The position numbers were made by a program, and so were the translations under genes. 64,000 nt of DNA from positions 186,001-250,000 of the forward strand of contig JAXGPP010000003.1 of the NCBI GenBank assembly GCA_040766885.1, in the 5' to 3' direction. The first letter of the stretch is position 1, and each line of letters opens with the position of its first letter. The DNA is from JAXGPP01 sp040766885 (GTDB lineage: Bacteria; Planctomycetota; Planctomycetia; Pirellulales; Thermoguttaceae). The notes beneath the pieces were generated by a model. The model did not search any database, had not been told where the DNA came from, and saw only the letters and a program-made list of their open reading frames with translations. Shown piece by piece: positions 50,215-59,628 of this stretch.

Positions 50215-52317
50215 TCACCGGGCCGCTTCGCACTCGGCGATCTTCTTGGCGCTGAACTCGTCGGTGAGCAGTCCCTCCTGGTACAGGAAGTTGATCTGCC
50301 GCAATCGACCGGCAACCTGCTGCTTGGTGAACTTGGGGGGCTCAACAGGCGTGTCGCTGGCCGCGGCCACTTCTTCGGTCTCGGCGGGCCGGGGCGGAGG
50401 AACACGTTTGGGTGGCGGCTGATACGCCGGGTCAAAGACCACGGCGAGCAGTTCCTCGGCGGGAACCAGGTGCCGCCAGAGAAATGCCTGCATCCGATCT
50501 TCCGCCGGCACCGCCTGCCGGACAATCTCGCGATCGCCCACCGACGCGCGTCCCTCGATCGTCAAACGAACCGGTTCCGTCGTGGCGCGCTGCGTCGTCT
50601 TGATCCATAGTTTCGCCGTCTGCTGGTTCGCCGGCAGCGTGACCGTCGATGCCGAGTATCCTTCCGGCGGGTCCTTCAAGCTGAGCTTGATGGGACCGTT
50701 GAACCCATCCTTGCGGACCGCGTATACCGTGACCGTGGCCCCCGACCTGTTCCGCATGGTGAGGCTCGACGGCGCGGCGCGTAGCGCGAAGTCGGGCTCC
50801 GGCGAGCTCAACCGCAGGCGGTAGGCGTACTCCTCGCCGCCGTGCCGCGCGGTGTCGCCCAGGTGGATGTAATAGGCGCCGTCGGCGGGCAGCTTCGCCA
50901 TGACGTACGAGTCGGCGTGGTGCGTGTTGACGCCCGACCCCAGGTCTTCATTGTCATCGTTCAACGCCACCAGCGCGCCGGCGGCATCGGTGACCTTGAT
51001 CAATGAATCCAGCGGCGAACCCAACCGCCGCGCGAAGACCTCGGCGACGATCGTATCGCCGGCTTTTCCCGCGATGCGGAACACGTCCCAGTCGCCCGGC
51101 CGATCGATGCGCCCGTTCATGATCACCGGCAGCCTCGCCTTCCGCGCCGCTGCTGCATCGCCGTTGGGCTCCTTCTCGGTCGCCTCGGGAAGCGAATCGA
51201 TGGCGAAAGGCACGCGGTTCGAGATCAGCCCATCGCGACTGGCAGCGATCAGGTAAGTGCCCGGACCGGTCTCCGGCGTCAGCGCCGTCAATTCGGCGCT
51301 TTCAAGATTCCAGCCTTTCATATCGGCCTTGGCCGATTCTCCGACGCGAGCGCCGAGCGGAAAGATGCTCGTCACGAACGGCAGTTCGCCGAGGCTCACG
51401 CGGTAAATGAAATCCTCCCGGCCACGGTACAAGGCATCGGTGATCGAGAGCACATACTCGCCGTCGGCGGGCACCTCGCACGAGATCACCGGGTCGGGCT
51501 GGAAGCGGTAGTCGTCGTTGTAGGCTACCTCCTTCCCCTGCGCATCGCGGAGCACGAGCACCGGCTGGAACCAACCGGGCACCGCATCGGCGATGTAGGG
51601 AATCAATTGCCGCGCCTCAGCGGCGATCACCAGCCGCTGCCCTTCGCGGGCCTCGAACCGGTATCGGTTCACTTCGCCGGAAGCGATCTGGCCGTTGACG
51701 GTGCACGGCAGCGTGACGCTGACTTCGACCTCTTCAGGCGGCCGCTTGCGGAGCGCAAGCTCCTCTTTGCCGAGCACCTGAAGCTCACTGGTGAGCATCG
51801 CCTTCCGGGAATGCTCCGGCAATTGGCCGACATGGAACACCAGCGGATTCGATATCCCACGCAAGGTCACCAGCCGCAACTCACGCGGTCCCGGAGGTGC
51901 GTCGGCCTCCATCGCAATCTCGGCAACCACCACGCTGGAGATCGAAGCGCAAGCCGGCCGCTGGACGTACTCCTTCATGCGCTTCTCGATCCGTGCCGTG
52001 AGGTCGACGATTGCAGCGTCCTTCTTCCCCGGTCCTTTCCTGATCTCCGCCATCTGTTCGCGCAGCAGCGTCATCTCCTGCGGGCCCAGTTTGCGGAAAT
52101 ACTCGACGACCTTGCCGCTCACGCCCGGACCGGACACCAGCACCCCGTTGACATCGTCCAGCCCCTGCCCTCCCAGCTTGACCTGAAACGTCGTCCCCTG
52201 CTGGCCGCCAGCGGGGTAGACGTAACCAATATAGGGCCTCGTTTGCCCCTGGGCCGAAGTACTCGTCGCCAGCAACCCGGCGAGCACGACAACCGGGATC
52301 CATAGACTTCTAGTCAT
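50215..52317 (-). CDS. Secreted protein with pre-peptidase C-terminal (PPC) domains
   Basis: A 700-residue protein with signal peptide SLWIPVVVLAGLLATSTSAQ. Repeated beta-sandwich PPC-type segments are seen: NRYRFEAREGQRLVIAAEAR with LVLRDAQGKEVAYNDDYRFQ, then GDWDVFRIAGKAGDTIVAEV with DNEDLGSGVNTHHADSYVMA. An IPT-like opening (YVYPAGGQQGTTFQVKLGGQ) lies near residue 30. In planctomycetes such proteins commonly accompany DUF1501 and DUF1549 genes and are thought to act at the cell surface. It is followed upstream by DUF1501 with 39 bases between. The last 19 bases overlap the frame upstream of the SGNH gene but not its coding region. Confidence 0.85.
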   Translation of the reverse strand: MTRSLWIPVVVLAGLLATSTSAQGQTRPYIGYVYPAGGQQGTTFQVKLGGQGLDDVNGVLVSGPGVSGKVVEYFRKLGPQEMTLLREQMAEIRKGPGKKDAAIVDLTARIEKRMKEYVQRPACASISSVVVAEIAMEADAPPGPRELRLVTLRGISNPLVFHVGQLPEHSRKAMLTSELQVLGKEELALRKRPPEEVEVSVTLPCTVNGQIASGEVNRYRFEAREGQRLVIAAEARQLIPYIADAVPGWFQPVLVLRDAQGKEVAYNDDYRFQPDPVISCEVPADGEYVLSITDALYRGREDFIYRVSLGELPFVTSIFPLGARVGESAKADMKGWNLESAELTALTPETGPGTYLIAASRDGLISNRVPFAIDSLPEATEKEPNGDAAAARKARLPVIMNGRIDRPGDWDVFRIAGKAGDTIVAEVFARRLGSPLDSLIKVTDAAGALVALNDDNEDLGSGVNTHHADSYVMAKLPADGAYYIHLGDTARHGGEEYAYRLRLSSPEPDFALRAAPSSLTMRNRSGATVTVYAVRKDGFNGPIKLSLKDPPEGYSASTVTLPANQQTAKLWIKTTQRATTEPVRLTIEGRASVGDREIVRQAVPAEDRMQAFLWRHLVPAEELLAVVFDPAYQPPPKRVPPPRPAETEEVAAASDTPVEPPKFTKQQVAGRLRQINFLYQEGLLTDEFSAKKIAECEAAR

Positions 52318-52356
52318 GATCCGTTCCCTCATCTCCACAAAGCTGACCGCTGAAAG

Positions 52357-53721
52357 CTACATGATTTCCATTAACAGACCGGCCGACTTCGCTCCTTCCG
52401 ACGGTGCCGGCAACACGTGCGCCTCGAATCCCATCGGGTGCGGCAGCCGGGCGTTGGCGTCGATCCCGGCCAGCTTGTAGATGCTCCCCAGCAAATCCGC
52501 CGGGTAGACAGGGCGGTCCTTGACCTCTTCTCCTTTCTCATCCGATGAACCAACGATCGTGCCCCCCTTGAATCCGCCGCCGGCCACCAGCACGCTGAAC
52601 ACATTGCCGTAGTGGCCGCGACCGCCGTTCCACGGCGGCTGGTAGTCGATCTTCGGCGTGCGGCCGAACTCGCCCGAGCACCACACGATCGTGCTTTCCA
52701 GCAGGCCGCAGTCGTCGAGGTCGGCCAGCAGCGCCGCCAGCCCCTGGTCGAGTTGCGGCGCCTGGCGGCGCATCGTCTGGAAATGGTCTTTGTGCGTATC
52801 CCAGCCGCCGGGATAGTTGATCACCACGTAGGGCACGCCCGTTTCCACCAGCCGCCTCGCCACCAGGCATTCCTGGCCGAACGTGTGGCGTCCGTAGCGG
52901 TCGCGGAGTTCGGGCTTCTCCTTGGAGAGGTCGAACACTTCCTTGCCGGCGCCGAGGATCAACTCGTAGGCCTGCTTCTTGGCGTCTTCCGCGGCCGCCA
53001 ATTGCGGGCTGGCCGCCATCAGCTTGCCCATCGTGTTCATGTTCTCGAGCAGGTCGTGCCGTTTCTTCTGCCGTTCGTCGGTGATTCCCCGCGCAACCAC
53101 CCCCTCGACTTCGAAGCGCGCGCCGTTTGGATCGCCCCCCGTGGCGAACGGTTTGAACTTCGGCCCCAGGAAACCCTCTTCCGAAAACCGCCCCTGCGGC
53201 TTGGTCAACACCACGTAGGGCGGAATCAGCCCCTTGTAGTCCGGGCTCTTGAACAGCGCGAACACGGCCCCCACGCTCGGATAAGCAAGCCGCTCGCCGG
53301 GCGCGTGGCCGGTCTGCATCAGGTAGGCCGCCGTCTCATGGCCGTTGTTGCGGTGGGTCATGCTGCGGATCAAGGAGTACTTGTCCGCCTGCTTCGCCAA
53401 TTCGGGGAACAGCGAGCTGAGCTGGATGCCGTCGACATTGGTCGCGATCGGCTTATCGAGCTCGCCCATGTAATCGCGGCCCGACTCCGGTTTCGGGTCC
53501 CACGTGTCGTTGTGCGACATGCCGCCCCAGAGAAACACCTGGATCACCGACTTGGCCTTCGCCTGAGCCGGCGGCGCCTCGGCCAGCGCCGAGTCGCTTT
53601 CGGCGGCCCAGACGGCCGGGCCCAACCGGCCGGCCGCCAACAATCCTGCCGCGCCAGCGAGGCCCCGGCGCAACGTCTCACGGCGGGAGATCCGCCCCAT
53701 GTGGTTTGAATCCTGGTTCAT
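52357..53721 (-). CDS. DUF1501 protein (Tat-exported)
   Basis: A 454-residue protein of the DUF1501 family, sulfatase-like fold relatives that are Tat-exported and nearly confined to planctomycetes and allies. The leader has ISRRETLRRGLAGAAGLLAA. Family blocks are present: KSVIQVFLWGGMSHNDTWDP, LIRSMTHRNNGHETAAYLMQ, GVPYVVINYPGGWDTHKDHF, VWCSGEFGRTPKIDYQPPWN and RGHYGNVFSVLVAGGGFKGG. ATG 53721 follows AGGAGAGTGACGCC. It is usually paired with a DUF1549/DUF1553 gene, which here lies further upstream with a Uma2 gene between. Confidence 0.95.
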   Translation of the reverse strand: MNQDSNHMGRISRRETLRRGLAGAAGLLAAGRLGPAVWAAESDSALAEAPPAQAKAKSVIQVFLWGGMSHNDTWDPKPESGRDYMGELDKPIATNVDGIQLSSLFPELAKQADKYSLIRSMTHRNNGHETAAYLMQTGHAPGERLAYPSVGAVFALFKSPDYKGLIPPYVVLTKPQGRFSEEGFLGPKFKPFATGGDPNGARFEVEGVVARGITDERQKKRHDLLENMNTMGKLMAASPQLAAAEDAKKQAYELILGAGKEVFDLSKEKPELRDRYGRHTFGQECLVARRLVETGVPYVVINYPGGWDTHKDHFQTMRRQAPQLDQGLAALLADLDDCGLLESTIVWCSGEFGRTPKIDYQPPWNGGRGHYGNVFSVLVAGGGFKGGTIVGSSDEKGEEVKDRPVYPADLLGSIYKLAGIDANARLPHPMGFEAHVLPAPSEGAKSAGLLMEIM

Positions 53722-53840
53722 GGCGTCACTCTCCTTTCGAGGAGCAGGCGTGGCACGTGGTTGTCTCACTACGGAAGGTGTGCGCGATCAGCGGGGGCAC
53801 GGCATTCTCGCCGACTCCGCACAAGGTCTGGACGCTCGTG

Positions 53841-54449
53841 CTAGAGTTGGCTGGCCTTCAGCATTTCTTGCAGTAGCTCCAGTTCGTCCGGGAGGGGTCT
53901 CTGCCAGCACCACTGGGGCCGAAGGAAGAAACCCGGCAAGACCTCGCTGCGCAGCGATCCCTTCTCGGGCCGAATTTCTTGATAACCCCCGGCGGCGTCG
54001 AGACGCAGCATGGTCACTCTTTCCTCCACCTCATCGACGATCCAGTACTCGCGGATCCCGAAGCGCTCGTACTTATCGCGTTTTTTGCCGTAGTCGCGTT
54101 CGACGCTGTCCGGAGAGACAATCTCCACGGCCAGGTCTGGCGGGCCGTCGACACGTCCTCGCTTGACCAGGTTCAGGCGGTCCTTTCGTACGAAAGCGAT
54201 GTCCGGCTCCGGCCCGTTTCTGGAGTCCAGACGAAAAGCGACGCGGGAGAAAAACACTTCTCCCAGGTCCATCCTGCGGGCAAAGATGCTGATCAGAGTA
54301 TAGAGCCAGCCGTTCAGCCTATTGGCGTCAGTATTGTCCGGCGAGGCCATATAGATGATTCCATCGATGAGGTCGGCCTTCTGGTCTTCGCGGACCAGCG
54401 CGCAGAAATCGTCGAAATCAATGAATGATGTCTTATTGGCCGTGGACAT
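53841..54449 (-). CDS. Uma2-family (DUF820) restriction-endonuclease-like protein
   Basis: A 202-residue protein of the Uma2/DUF820 family. The PD-(D/E)XK-like core is seen as DLIDGIIYMASP, then GPEPDIAFVRKDRLN, DLAVEIVSPDSVERDYGKKR and KYERFGIREYWIVDEVEERV, with the acidic residues and Lys of the putative nuclease site retained. Genes of this family occur in many copies in cyanobacteria and planctomycetes; biological function is unclear. It lies between the DUF1549/1553 and DUF1501 genes on the same strand, interrupting a pair that is usually adjacent, so it is probably a later insertion. Confidence 0.9.
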   Translation of the reverse strand: MSTANKTSFIDFDDFCALVREDQKADLIDGIIYMASPDNTDANRLNGWLYTLISIFARRMDLGEVFFSRVAFRLDSRNGPEPDIAFVRKDRLNLVKRGRVDGPPDLAVEIVSPDSVERDYGKKRDKYERFGIREYWIVDEVEERVTMLRLDAAGGYQEIRPEKGSLRSEVLPGFFLRPQWCWQRPLPDELELLQEMLKASQL

Positions 54450-54610
54450 GGCTTTTCCTCAACTTGACGCTACTCCCCATTATAGCCGGTTGGCCATGCT
54501 GAAACACGGCGGGCCGCGAAGTCGCTGCCCTGCCAAAAAGCTGTATCAAAACGGTTGCCAACATTGTCGTGCAGGCATGCACCGCAAACTGTGAAGCAAT
54601 GTCGTAGTCA

Positions 54611-56293
54611 TCAGTGCCGATAAAGGAATTCGGTGCTGTTGATCAGGGCCCAAGCAAGATCGACCCACTCCTCACGCCGCCTCGCATTGCCCCGGCCTGT
54701 TCCGCCGGAGCCCACATGCTCCAACGCCATCTGCATTTCGTCGGCCGTCGGCTGGCGCGAAAGGATCGTGAGGTAAAGCTCCTCGACGATCTCTCTCGGC
54801 TTTCCGCGCGTCGCGAAGATGCCGGTCAGATTCCTGCCTTGTTCCAACTTGCGCTGGTTCTGGCTCGAATTGAGCAGGTACAGCCACTGGGCGGGAACCG
54901 GCTTGTTGTCGCGCTCGTTTTCCATCCCCGTGGCTCGAGCCGATCGCCCGAACAGCGCCAGGAACGCACTGGTGATGCTGCCGTCGGCCAGGGCGATCGC
55001 CGGCTGGTCGCGCGGAATGTACGTGAACGGCTCTGGGATGGCGCTGGTGTATAGCTCCGTGTCGCCGGTGATCGCATTGATGGCATCGATCAGCACTTCG
55101 GCTTCCAGTCGCCGCAGCGGGTAGCTGGCGAAATTGGCCTCCGCCTCCGGTTTGTCGGCGTGAGGCATCGACGAAAGCTGGTACGTATCGGAGTTCAGGA
55201 TCAGCCGATAGAGGTGCTTGAGATCGTAGCGGCTGGCGATCAGCTCTTTCTCCAGGTACGCCAGCAGTTCCGGATTGGCGGGCGGATTTTCGTCGCGAAT
55301 GTCGTCGGGCTCATGGATGATCCCGCGACCCACCAGCCACGCCCACACGCGATTGGCGATACTCCGAGCGAACCAGGGATTCTCGGGTCGGATCAGCCAT
55401 TCGGCGAAAACTTCGCGCGGGTCGCGATCGGCCGGCAACTCAACCTTCGTTCCGTCGGGGAACATCGCCGACCGCGGCGGGCTTGCACTGGGCAGCACGC
55501 CGGCGGGCGTCTCACCTTCGGCGGCCGGTTTCACGACCCCGATCGCGTCTCGACCCGGAGCGGTGTTGCCGGGCAGAGCCACAACGCCCAGCGGATCCCA
55601 GAAAACGTTCTCCTCTTTCCACTCGCTCGTCGGCTTGTAGCCGATCTGGGAGAAGAACGCCGCCATGCCGGCTACTCGCTCCGGCGGCCAAGAATCGGTT
55701 CGTGCGCCCATGAACGTCAACGCCACCGCGCCGGCGATCCCTTCGGGCGTCCGGTTCTGGACGGCGCGGTAGAAGTTGACCGGGCCCACCCGGAAATTGC
55801 TGCCGCTGGAGGTCAGCATCTCCCGCACGAACTGGTCATAGGGTTTGTTCTCGGCAATCGACGCCCGCACCCAGCGGTGATAGGCCTGCGCCGCGTTGGG
55901 CCAGAGATTGATGGGAAACTCCGCCTTGATCCGCAGGATGTCGCCCCACTTCATCGCCCAGTAGTCGGCAAACTCGTCGCGCGCGAGCAGGCGATCGACG
56001 AGTTCGCGGCGTTTGTTCTTCGTGTCCGGATCCTGGATGAATCGGCGCGCCTCTTCGGCTGTCGGCAGCGTGCCGATCACGTCGAGATACGCGCGGCGGA
56101 CAAACACCGCATCTGAGCAGAGCGCCGGTTCGATGCCCAACGCCGACAGCTTCGCGAAGACCAGTCGATCGAGCTCGCTTTCGCCCGTCGGCGGATTGGG
56201 GCTCTCGAAGATGCTCTGCTCCGCTTCCGACGCAGTGACACCACGAGCCAGGATCAGGTAGACGACGACCGCAACAAACGAAGTCCTCAACAT
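54611..56293 (-). CDS. DUF1549/DUF1553 protein
   Basis: A 560-residue secreted protein (signal peptide LRTSFVAVVVYLILARGVTA). N-terminal DUF1549 is seen in FVRRAYLDVIGTLPTAEEAR and FADYWAMKWGDILRIKAEFP. C-terminal DUF1553 is seen in PENPWFARSIANRVWAWLVG, IASRYDLKHLYRLILNSDTY and LYLTILSRQPTADEMQMALE. The usual N-terminal cytochrome c-like (PSCyt) domain is missing, so this is the short form. ATG 56293 is chosen over TTG 56302, with GGAG 9-12 bases upstream. An extended -10 lies about 120 bases before it. Confidence 0.93.
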   Translation of the reverse strand: MLRTSFVAVVVYLILARGVTASEAEQSIFESPNPPTGESELDRLVFAKLSALGIEPALCSDAVFVRRAYLDVIGTLPTAEEARRFIQDPDTKNKRRELVDRLLARDEFADYWAMKWGDILRIKAEFPINLWPNAAQAYHRWVRASIAENKPYDQFVREMLTSSGSNFRVGPVNFYRAVQNRTPEGIAGAVALTFMGARTDSWPPERVAGMAAFFSQIGYKPTSEWKEENVFWDPLGVVALPGNTAPGRDAIGVVKPAAEGETPAGVLPSASPPRSAMFPDGTKVELPADRDPREVFAEWLIRPENPWFARSIANRVWAWLVGRGIIHEPDDIRDENPPANPELLAYLEKELIASRYDLKHLYRLILNSDTYQLSSMPHADKPEAEANFASYPLRRLEAEVLIDAINAITGDTELYTSAIPEPFTYIPRDQPAIALADGSITSAFLALFGRSARATGMENERDNKPVPAQWLYLLNSSQNQRKLEQGRNLTGIFATRGKPREIVEELYLTILSRQPTADEMQMALEHVGSGGTGRGNARRREEWVDLAWALINSTEFLYRH

Positions 56294-56409
56294 GCCTGTC
56301 AACTCCGTGTGAAGGCAAAACTGCGGCAGGTGGCAGAGCGAATAAGGCGGGGCGGGAACGCGTGGTGGAACCGTAACCTGAAGTCAACCCAATCGCTAAA
56401 GCGGCAAGG

Positions 56410-56418
56410 AATATAGCA
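56410..56418 (-). promoter_or_regulatory. Extended -10 promoter before the DUF1549 operon
   Basis: On the minus strand TGC plus TATATT (56418-56410) forms an extended -10 inside an AT-rich stretch, about 110 bases before ATG 56293. No -35 hexamer is obvious. Confidence 0.45.
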
Positions 56419-56560
56419 GGTTTTATTTCAAGCCACTATTTTCGTTCGCTCCGCAAGGCTACGCCACCCCCGCCCATAGGGGGCATCGCCATTGCGACGT
56501 GACGAGTACGCCTTCGGCATCGACTGTCAGCCCCGCGCCGGTTCAGAATCGGCGGAGAGC

Positions 56561-58039
56561 TTATGCCTTTCCTCGGCGCCGGGCGATTTCGTCGAAAACC
56601 TGACCGGGCTTGACAGGCTCGTCACTGCTCATGACCAGGTCGTAGAGATCGTCCGGCAGCACCCGAACGACGGTCATCAGGGCTTTGACGCCCATATGCC
56701 ACATCTTGCGCATGCCGCGCGTCTCGCGGCGGGCGTTGAGCTTCTCCATTTCTTCCGGCGTGAAGCCCTGGCTCTGCATCATCTGGGGATAGCCGGTGAC
56801 GCCGAAGCCTGGATCGGTGTGCGGATACTTGACCACCGGACGGTTGTCGATGTTCCGCTTGTAGCGCAGTGTGCTGTCCCCTTCGCGGATCCGCGGCCCG
56901 ACCTGCCTGACCATATGATTCATCATGTGATGGACCATGTGGCAGTGCATCAGCCAGTCACCCGGGTTGAAGGCCACGAATTCGAACTCCTTGACCTCGG
57001 CCACGCCATGCAGCACGGTGTTGTGCGGAACCCAGGCCGAGTGCGGAATTCGGCCCCCTTCGGTGCCCGTCAGCCAGAACGTGTGCCCGTGCAGGTGGAT
57101 CGGGTGGTGCTGCTGGGGGCTGAAATCCATGATGCGGATTCGCACCCGTTCGCCGTGCCGCACGACCATAGGCGTGGTATAGGGTCCGCTGCGCCCGTTG
57201 ATGGTGTGCCAGTTCCAATCCATGGCCATCGAATCCGCCACGGTTTGGTTGGGCATGATGTGGAAGTTCTGGAAGATCAGCCCGATATCGCGATCGACAG
57301 GCGGATCGAACGCCACCTGCGGGTGGATGATGAAGAAGCCGACCATGCCGAACGCCTCCTGCATCGGCATGTGGGAGTGGTAGAAAAACGTGCCCGCCTG
57401 ATGCAGATCGTATTCGTAGACGTACGTTTTGCCGGGCTGGATGGGATCCTGAGTCAGCCCCGGCACGCCATCTTCGGTGATCGGAAGCTCCAGGCCGTGC
57501 CAGTGGATCGAGGTGGGCTCCGGCAGTTCATTGTGGACCACAAAGCGGACCCGGTCGCCTTGGGTGACCTCAATCGTCGGTCCGGGCATGCTGCCGTTGA
57601 AACCCCAGACGTCCATCCAGTTGCCGGGCAGGAATTCGCGGCTCACATGCTCGCAGACGATGTGGAATTCCTTGCGGCCATCGACCATCTTCCAGGATAA
57701 CTTGCCCAGATCGGGCGCCTCGAAGGCTACGGGCCCCAGTTCGGCCGCACGCCGGCCGGGGACAAGCTTGCCGAGATACGTATCGCTCTCGACCGGCCCG
57801 CCATAGCTGGGGCGAAAGCGCGAATACTCGCGAAGCTCGTCCGGGAGCTCTTCTTCATCCTTGGGTTGCTCGGCGGCGGGAGTTTGTGGAGTTGGGGCGG
57901 CGGACTCCGCGGGATTCGGCAAAACGGATTCGTGCGGTTCCGGGCCCTCCTGGGCGGTCACCGTTCCTGCGGCCAGCATCCCTGCCGTAGCGGCAGCTCC
58001 CCTCCTGAGAAACTCGCGGCGGCTGTCTCGCACGGTCAT
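56561..58039 (-). CDS. Multicopper oxidase (copper-resistance type)
   Basis: A 492-residue exported protein with a Tat leader (SRREFLRRGAAATAGMLAAG) and a Pro/Glu-rich linker. All copper sites are visible: HWHG (His179), HSH (His221/223), HPIHLHGH (312-319) and HCHMVHHMMNHM with the type 1 Cys366. It oxidises a substrate with O2 as acceptor, in the periplasm. Methionine-rich stretches (MPMQEAFGM, MVHHMMNHMV) suggest cuprous-copper binding, as in CueO/CopA. It is the third gene of a minus-strand set with the small secreted protein and TolC-like gene and is close to a copper-storage gene, so copper detoxification is the likely role. Confidence 0.93.
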   Translation of the reverse strand: MTVRDSRREFLRRGAAATAGMLAAGTVTAQEGPEPHESVLPNPAESAAPTPQTPAAEQPKDEEELPDELREYSRFRPSYGGPVESDTYLGKLVPGRRAAELGPVAFEAPDLGKLSWKMVDGRKEFHIVCEHVSREFLPGNWMDVWGFNGSMPGPTIEVTQGDRVRFVVHNELPEPTSIHWHGLELPITEDGVPGLTQDPIQPGKTYVYEYDLHQAGTFFYHSHMPMQEAFGMVGFFIIHPQVAFDPPVDRDIGLIFQNFHIMPNQTVADSMAMDWNWHTINGRSGPYTTPMVVRHGERVRIRIMDFSPQQHHPIHLHGHTFWLTGTEGGRIPHSAWVPHNTVLHGVAEVKEFEFVAFNPGDWLMHCHMVHHMMNHMVRQVGPRIREGDSTLRYKRNIDNRPVVKYPHTDPGFGVTGYPQMMQSQGFTPEEMEKLNARRETRGMRKMWHMGVKALMTVVRVLPDDLYDLVMSSDEPVKPGQVFDEIARRRGKA

Positions 58040-58150
58040 GGTGTGGGCTCCTGATGGAAGGCGTGCAACGGCAGAACAAGCGCAGCGCGGCCCTCAAGTC
58101 CACGCGCTGGTATTCTACGCGTCGCGGCGAGCCCGAACCCGGCCGCGGAG

Positions 58151-59578
58151 CTACCGTGGGTCGACAGTGACGTCAATGTGCCCGGGGGGCAAGGGCTGCG
58201 GGGCCACCAGTCCACCGTGGAGCAGGTAGCCGACGATGAGCACCTCAGACTCCCGGAGCGTAACGAGATTCTGCACGTAGGTCACCCGTCGCTGCAGGTA
58301 CTCCCGCTCGGCCAGCAGGACATCGGTCCAGCGGATGCGGTCCGCGGCGTAGCTGTCGAGCTGCAGTTCATAGGCGCGCCGCGACTCGGGCAGAATCACC
58401 TCCTCGTAGTTCCGCACCATCTGCAGGGCCGTCAGGTAGTTCCGATAGACCGGCGCCAACCGCTGGCGGAGGCTCAGCTCAATGCGACGGATTTCACCCT
58501 TCTGGCGCACGAAGTCGGCCTCGGCCTGGCGGATGGTCCCCTGGTTCCAGTCGAACAACGGGATCTCCGCGAAGACTTCCAGCATGCCCACCGTTTCCTC
58601 GGCCTCGTAGTTGTGCCCGGCCCCGGCCCGGATATTGATGTTGGGCACCGGCTCGACGATCTCGCGTTTGATCTTGACTTCGTCGGCGCAGAGCTTGCTT
58701 CGCGCCGCCTGCAATTCCGGGCTCTCGGCGAGGATCCGCCCCAGCGATGGGCCCCACTCGAGCATGCGGACATCGGGTCCCAGTGGCCCGGCCACGCGGC
58801 GCGGCGGCAACTCAACGCCGACAATGGCCACGAGTTCTTCCCACGCCTGCTGCAGATCGTTCTCCATCATCAGCAGATCGAGCCGTACCTGCTGCAGCGC
58901 GACGTTCGCCCCGTGGACCTCCGCGCGGTTGGCCTGGCCGACATTGTACATCTCGCGGAACGTCACCAGGCTGTCCTCGCCGTTCTTGAGCAACTGCCGA
59001 TGGATATCGACGATCTCCTGCCGGCCCAGTGTGCGGAAGTAATGCACGCGCACGTCGTTGAGCACTCGATACTGCTGCGCCAATGCCAGCCATTCGACCG
59101 TCCTGGTGCGATAGAGGAACTTGGCTCGGCTCAAGTCGAGTTTATGGGCGGTGACGATCTCCTGCTCGACGGCCCCGCCGACGAACTCGCCCGGGGTGTC
59201 CTTGACGCCGATCTGCTCCTGGATGTAGAACAGCCGCGGATTGGGCCAGAGGCCGGCCTGGATGGCCAACCCCAGTTCTCCCTGGACCTGCGCCTGGGCT
59301 TGGGTGAGCGTGGGGTTATTGCCGCAGGCAAACTGTTCCAGCTCTTCGAGCGTGATCGGCGGCGCCTGAGTTATGTCGCCACCTCGTTCCAGAGCCTTGA
59401 AACCCTCTGGCACCGGCGGGATGGGCGGCGGCGGAATGAACTCTCGGCCGACGCCGGGTTGAAGTTCTCGCTGCTGCTCCGGTTCCTTGTGCTGGGCCGG
59501 AGTCTCCCGAATGCAAGAGGAGACAAGGAGGCACGCGGCGATCCATCGCATCACGATATTCGTGATCATCCTTGACAC
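58151..59578 (-). CDS. TolC-family outer-membrane efflux protein
   Basis: A 475-residue protein with a lipobox-like signal (CLLVSSC). Two repeats of the outer-membrane efflux family are seen: LTQAQAQVQGELGLAIQAGL with NPRLFYIQEQIG, and AARSKLCADEVKIKREIVEP with NINIRAGAGHNYEAEE. The helical barrel regions (VHYFRTLGRQEIVDIHRQLL, LQQVRLDLLMMENDLQQAWE and TVEWLALAQQYRVLNDVRVH) fit. No RND pump or membrane-fusion protein gene lies beside it. The start is uncertain: GTG 59578 or ATG 59569/59551. It lies 111 bases upstream of the multicopper oxidase on the same strand, suggesting a copper-efflux role. Confidence 0.88.
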   Translation of the reverse strand: MSRMITNIVMRWIAACLLVSSCIRETPAQHKEPEQQRELQPGVGREFIPPPPIPPVPEGFKALERGGDITQAPPITLEELEQFACGNNPTLTQAQAQVQGELGLAIQAGLWPNPRLFYIQEQIGVKDTPGEFVGGAVEQEIVTAHKLDLSRAKFLYRTRTVEWLALAQQYRVLNDVRVHYFRTLGRQEIVDIHRQLLKNGEDSLVTFREMYNVGQANRAEVHGANVALQQVRLDLLMMENDLQQAWEELVAIVGVELPPRRVAGPLGPDVRMLEWGPSLGRILAESPELQAARSKLCADEVKIKREIVEPVPNINIRAGAGHNYEAEETVGMLEVFAEIPLFDWNQGTIRQAEADFVRQKGEIRRIELSLRQRLAPVYRNYLTALQMVRNYEEVILPESRRAYELQLDSYAADRIRWTDVLLAEREYLQRRVTYVQNLVTLRESEVLIVGYLLHGGLVAPQPLPPGHIDVTVDPR

Positions 59579-59628
59579 CTATGGCTGACAGTACGTCGCG
59601 GCTTGATCGACACGCTGGCCGGAACCTC

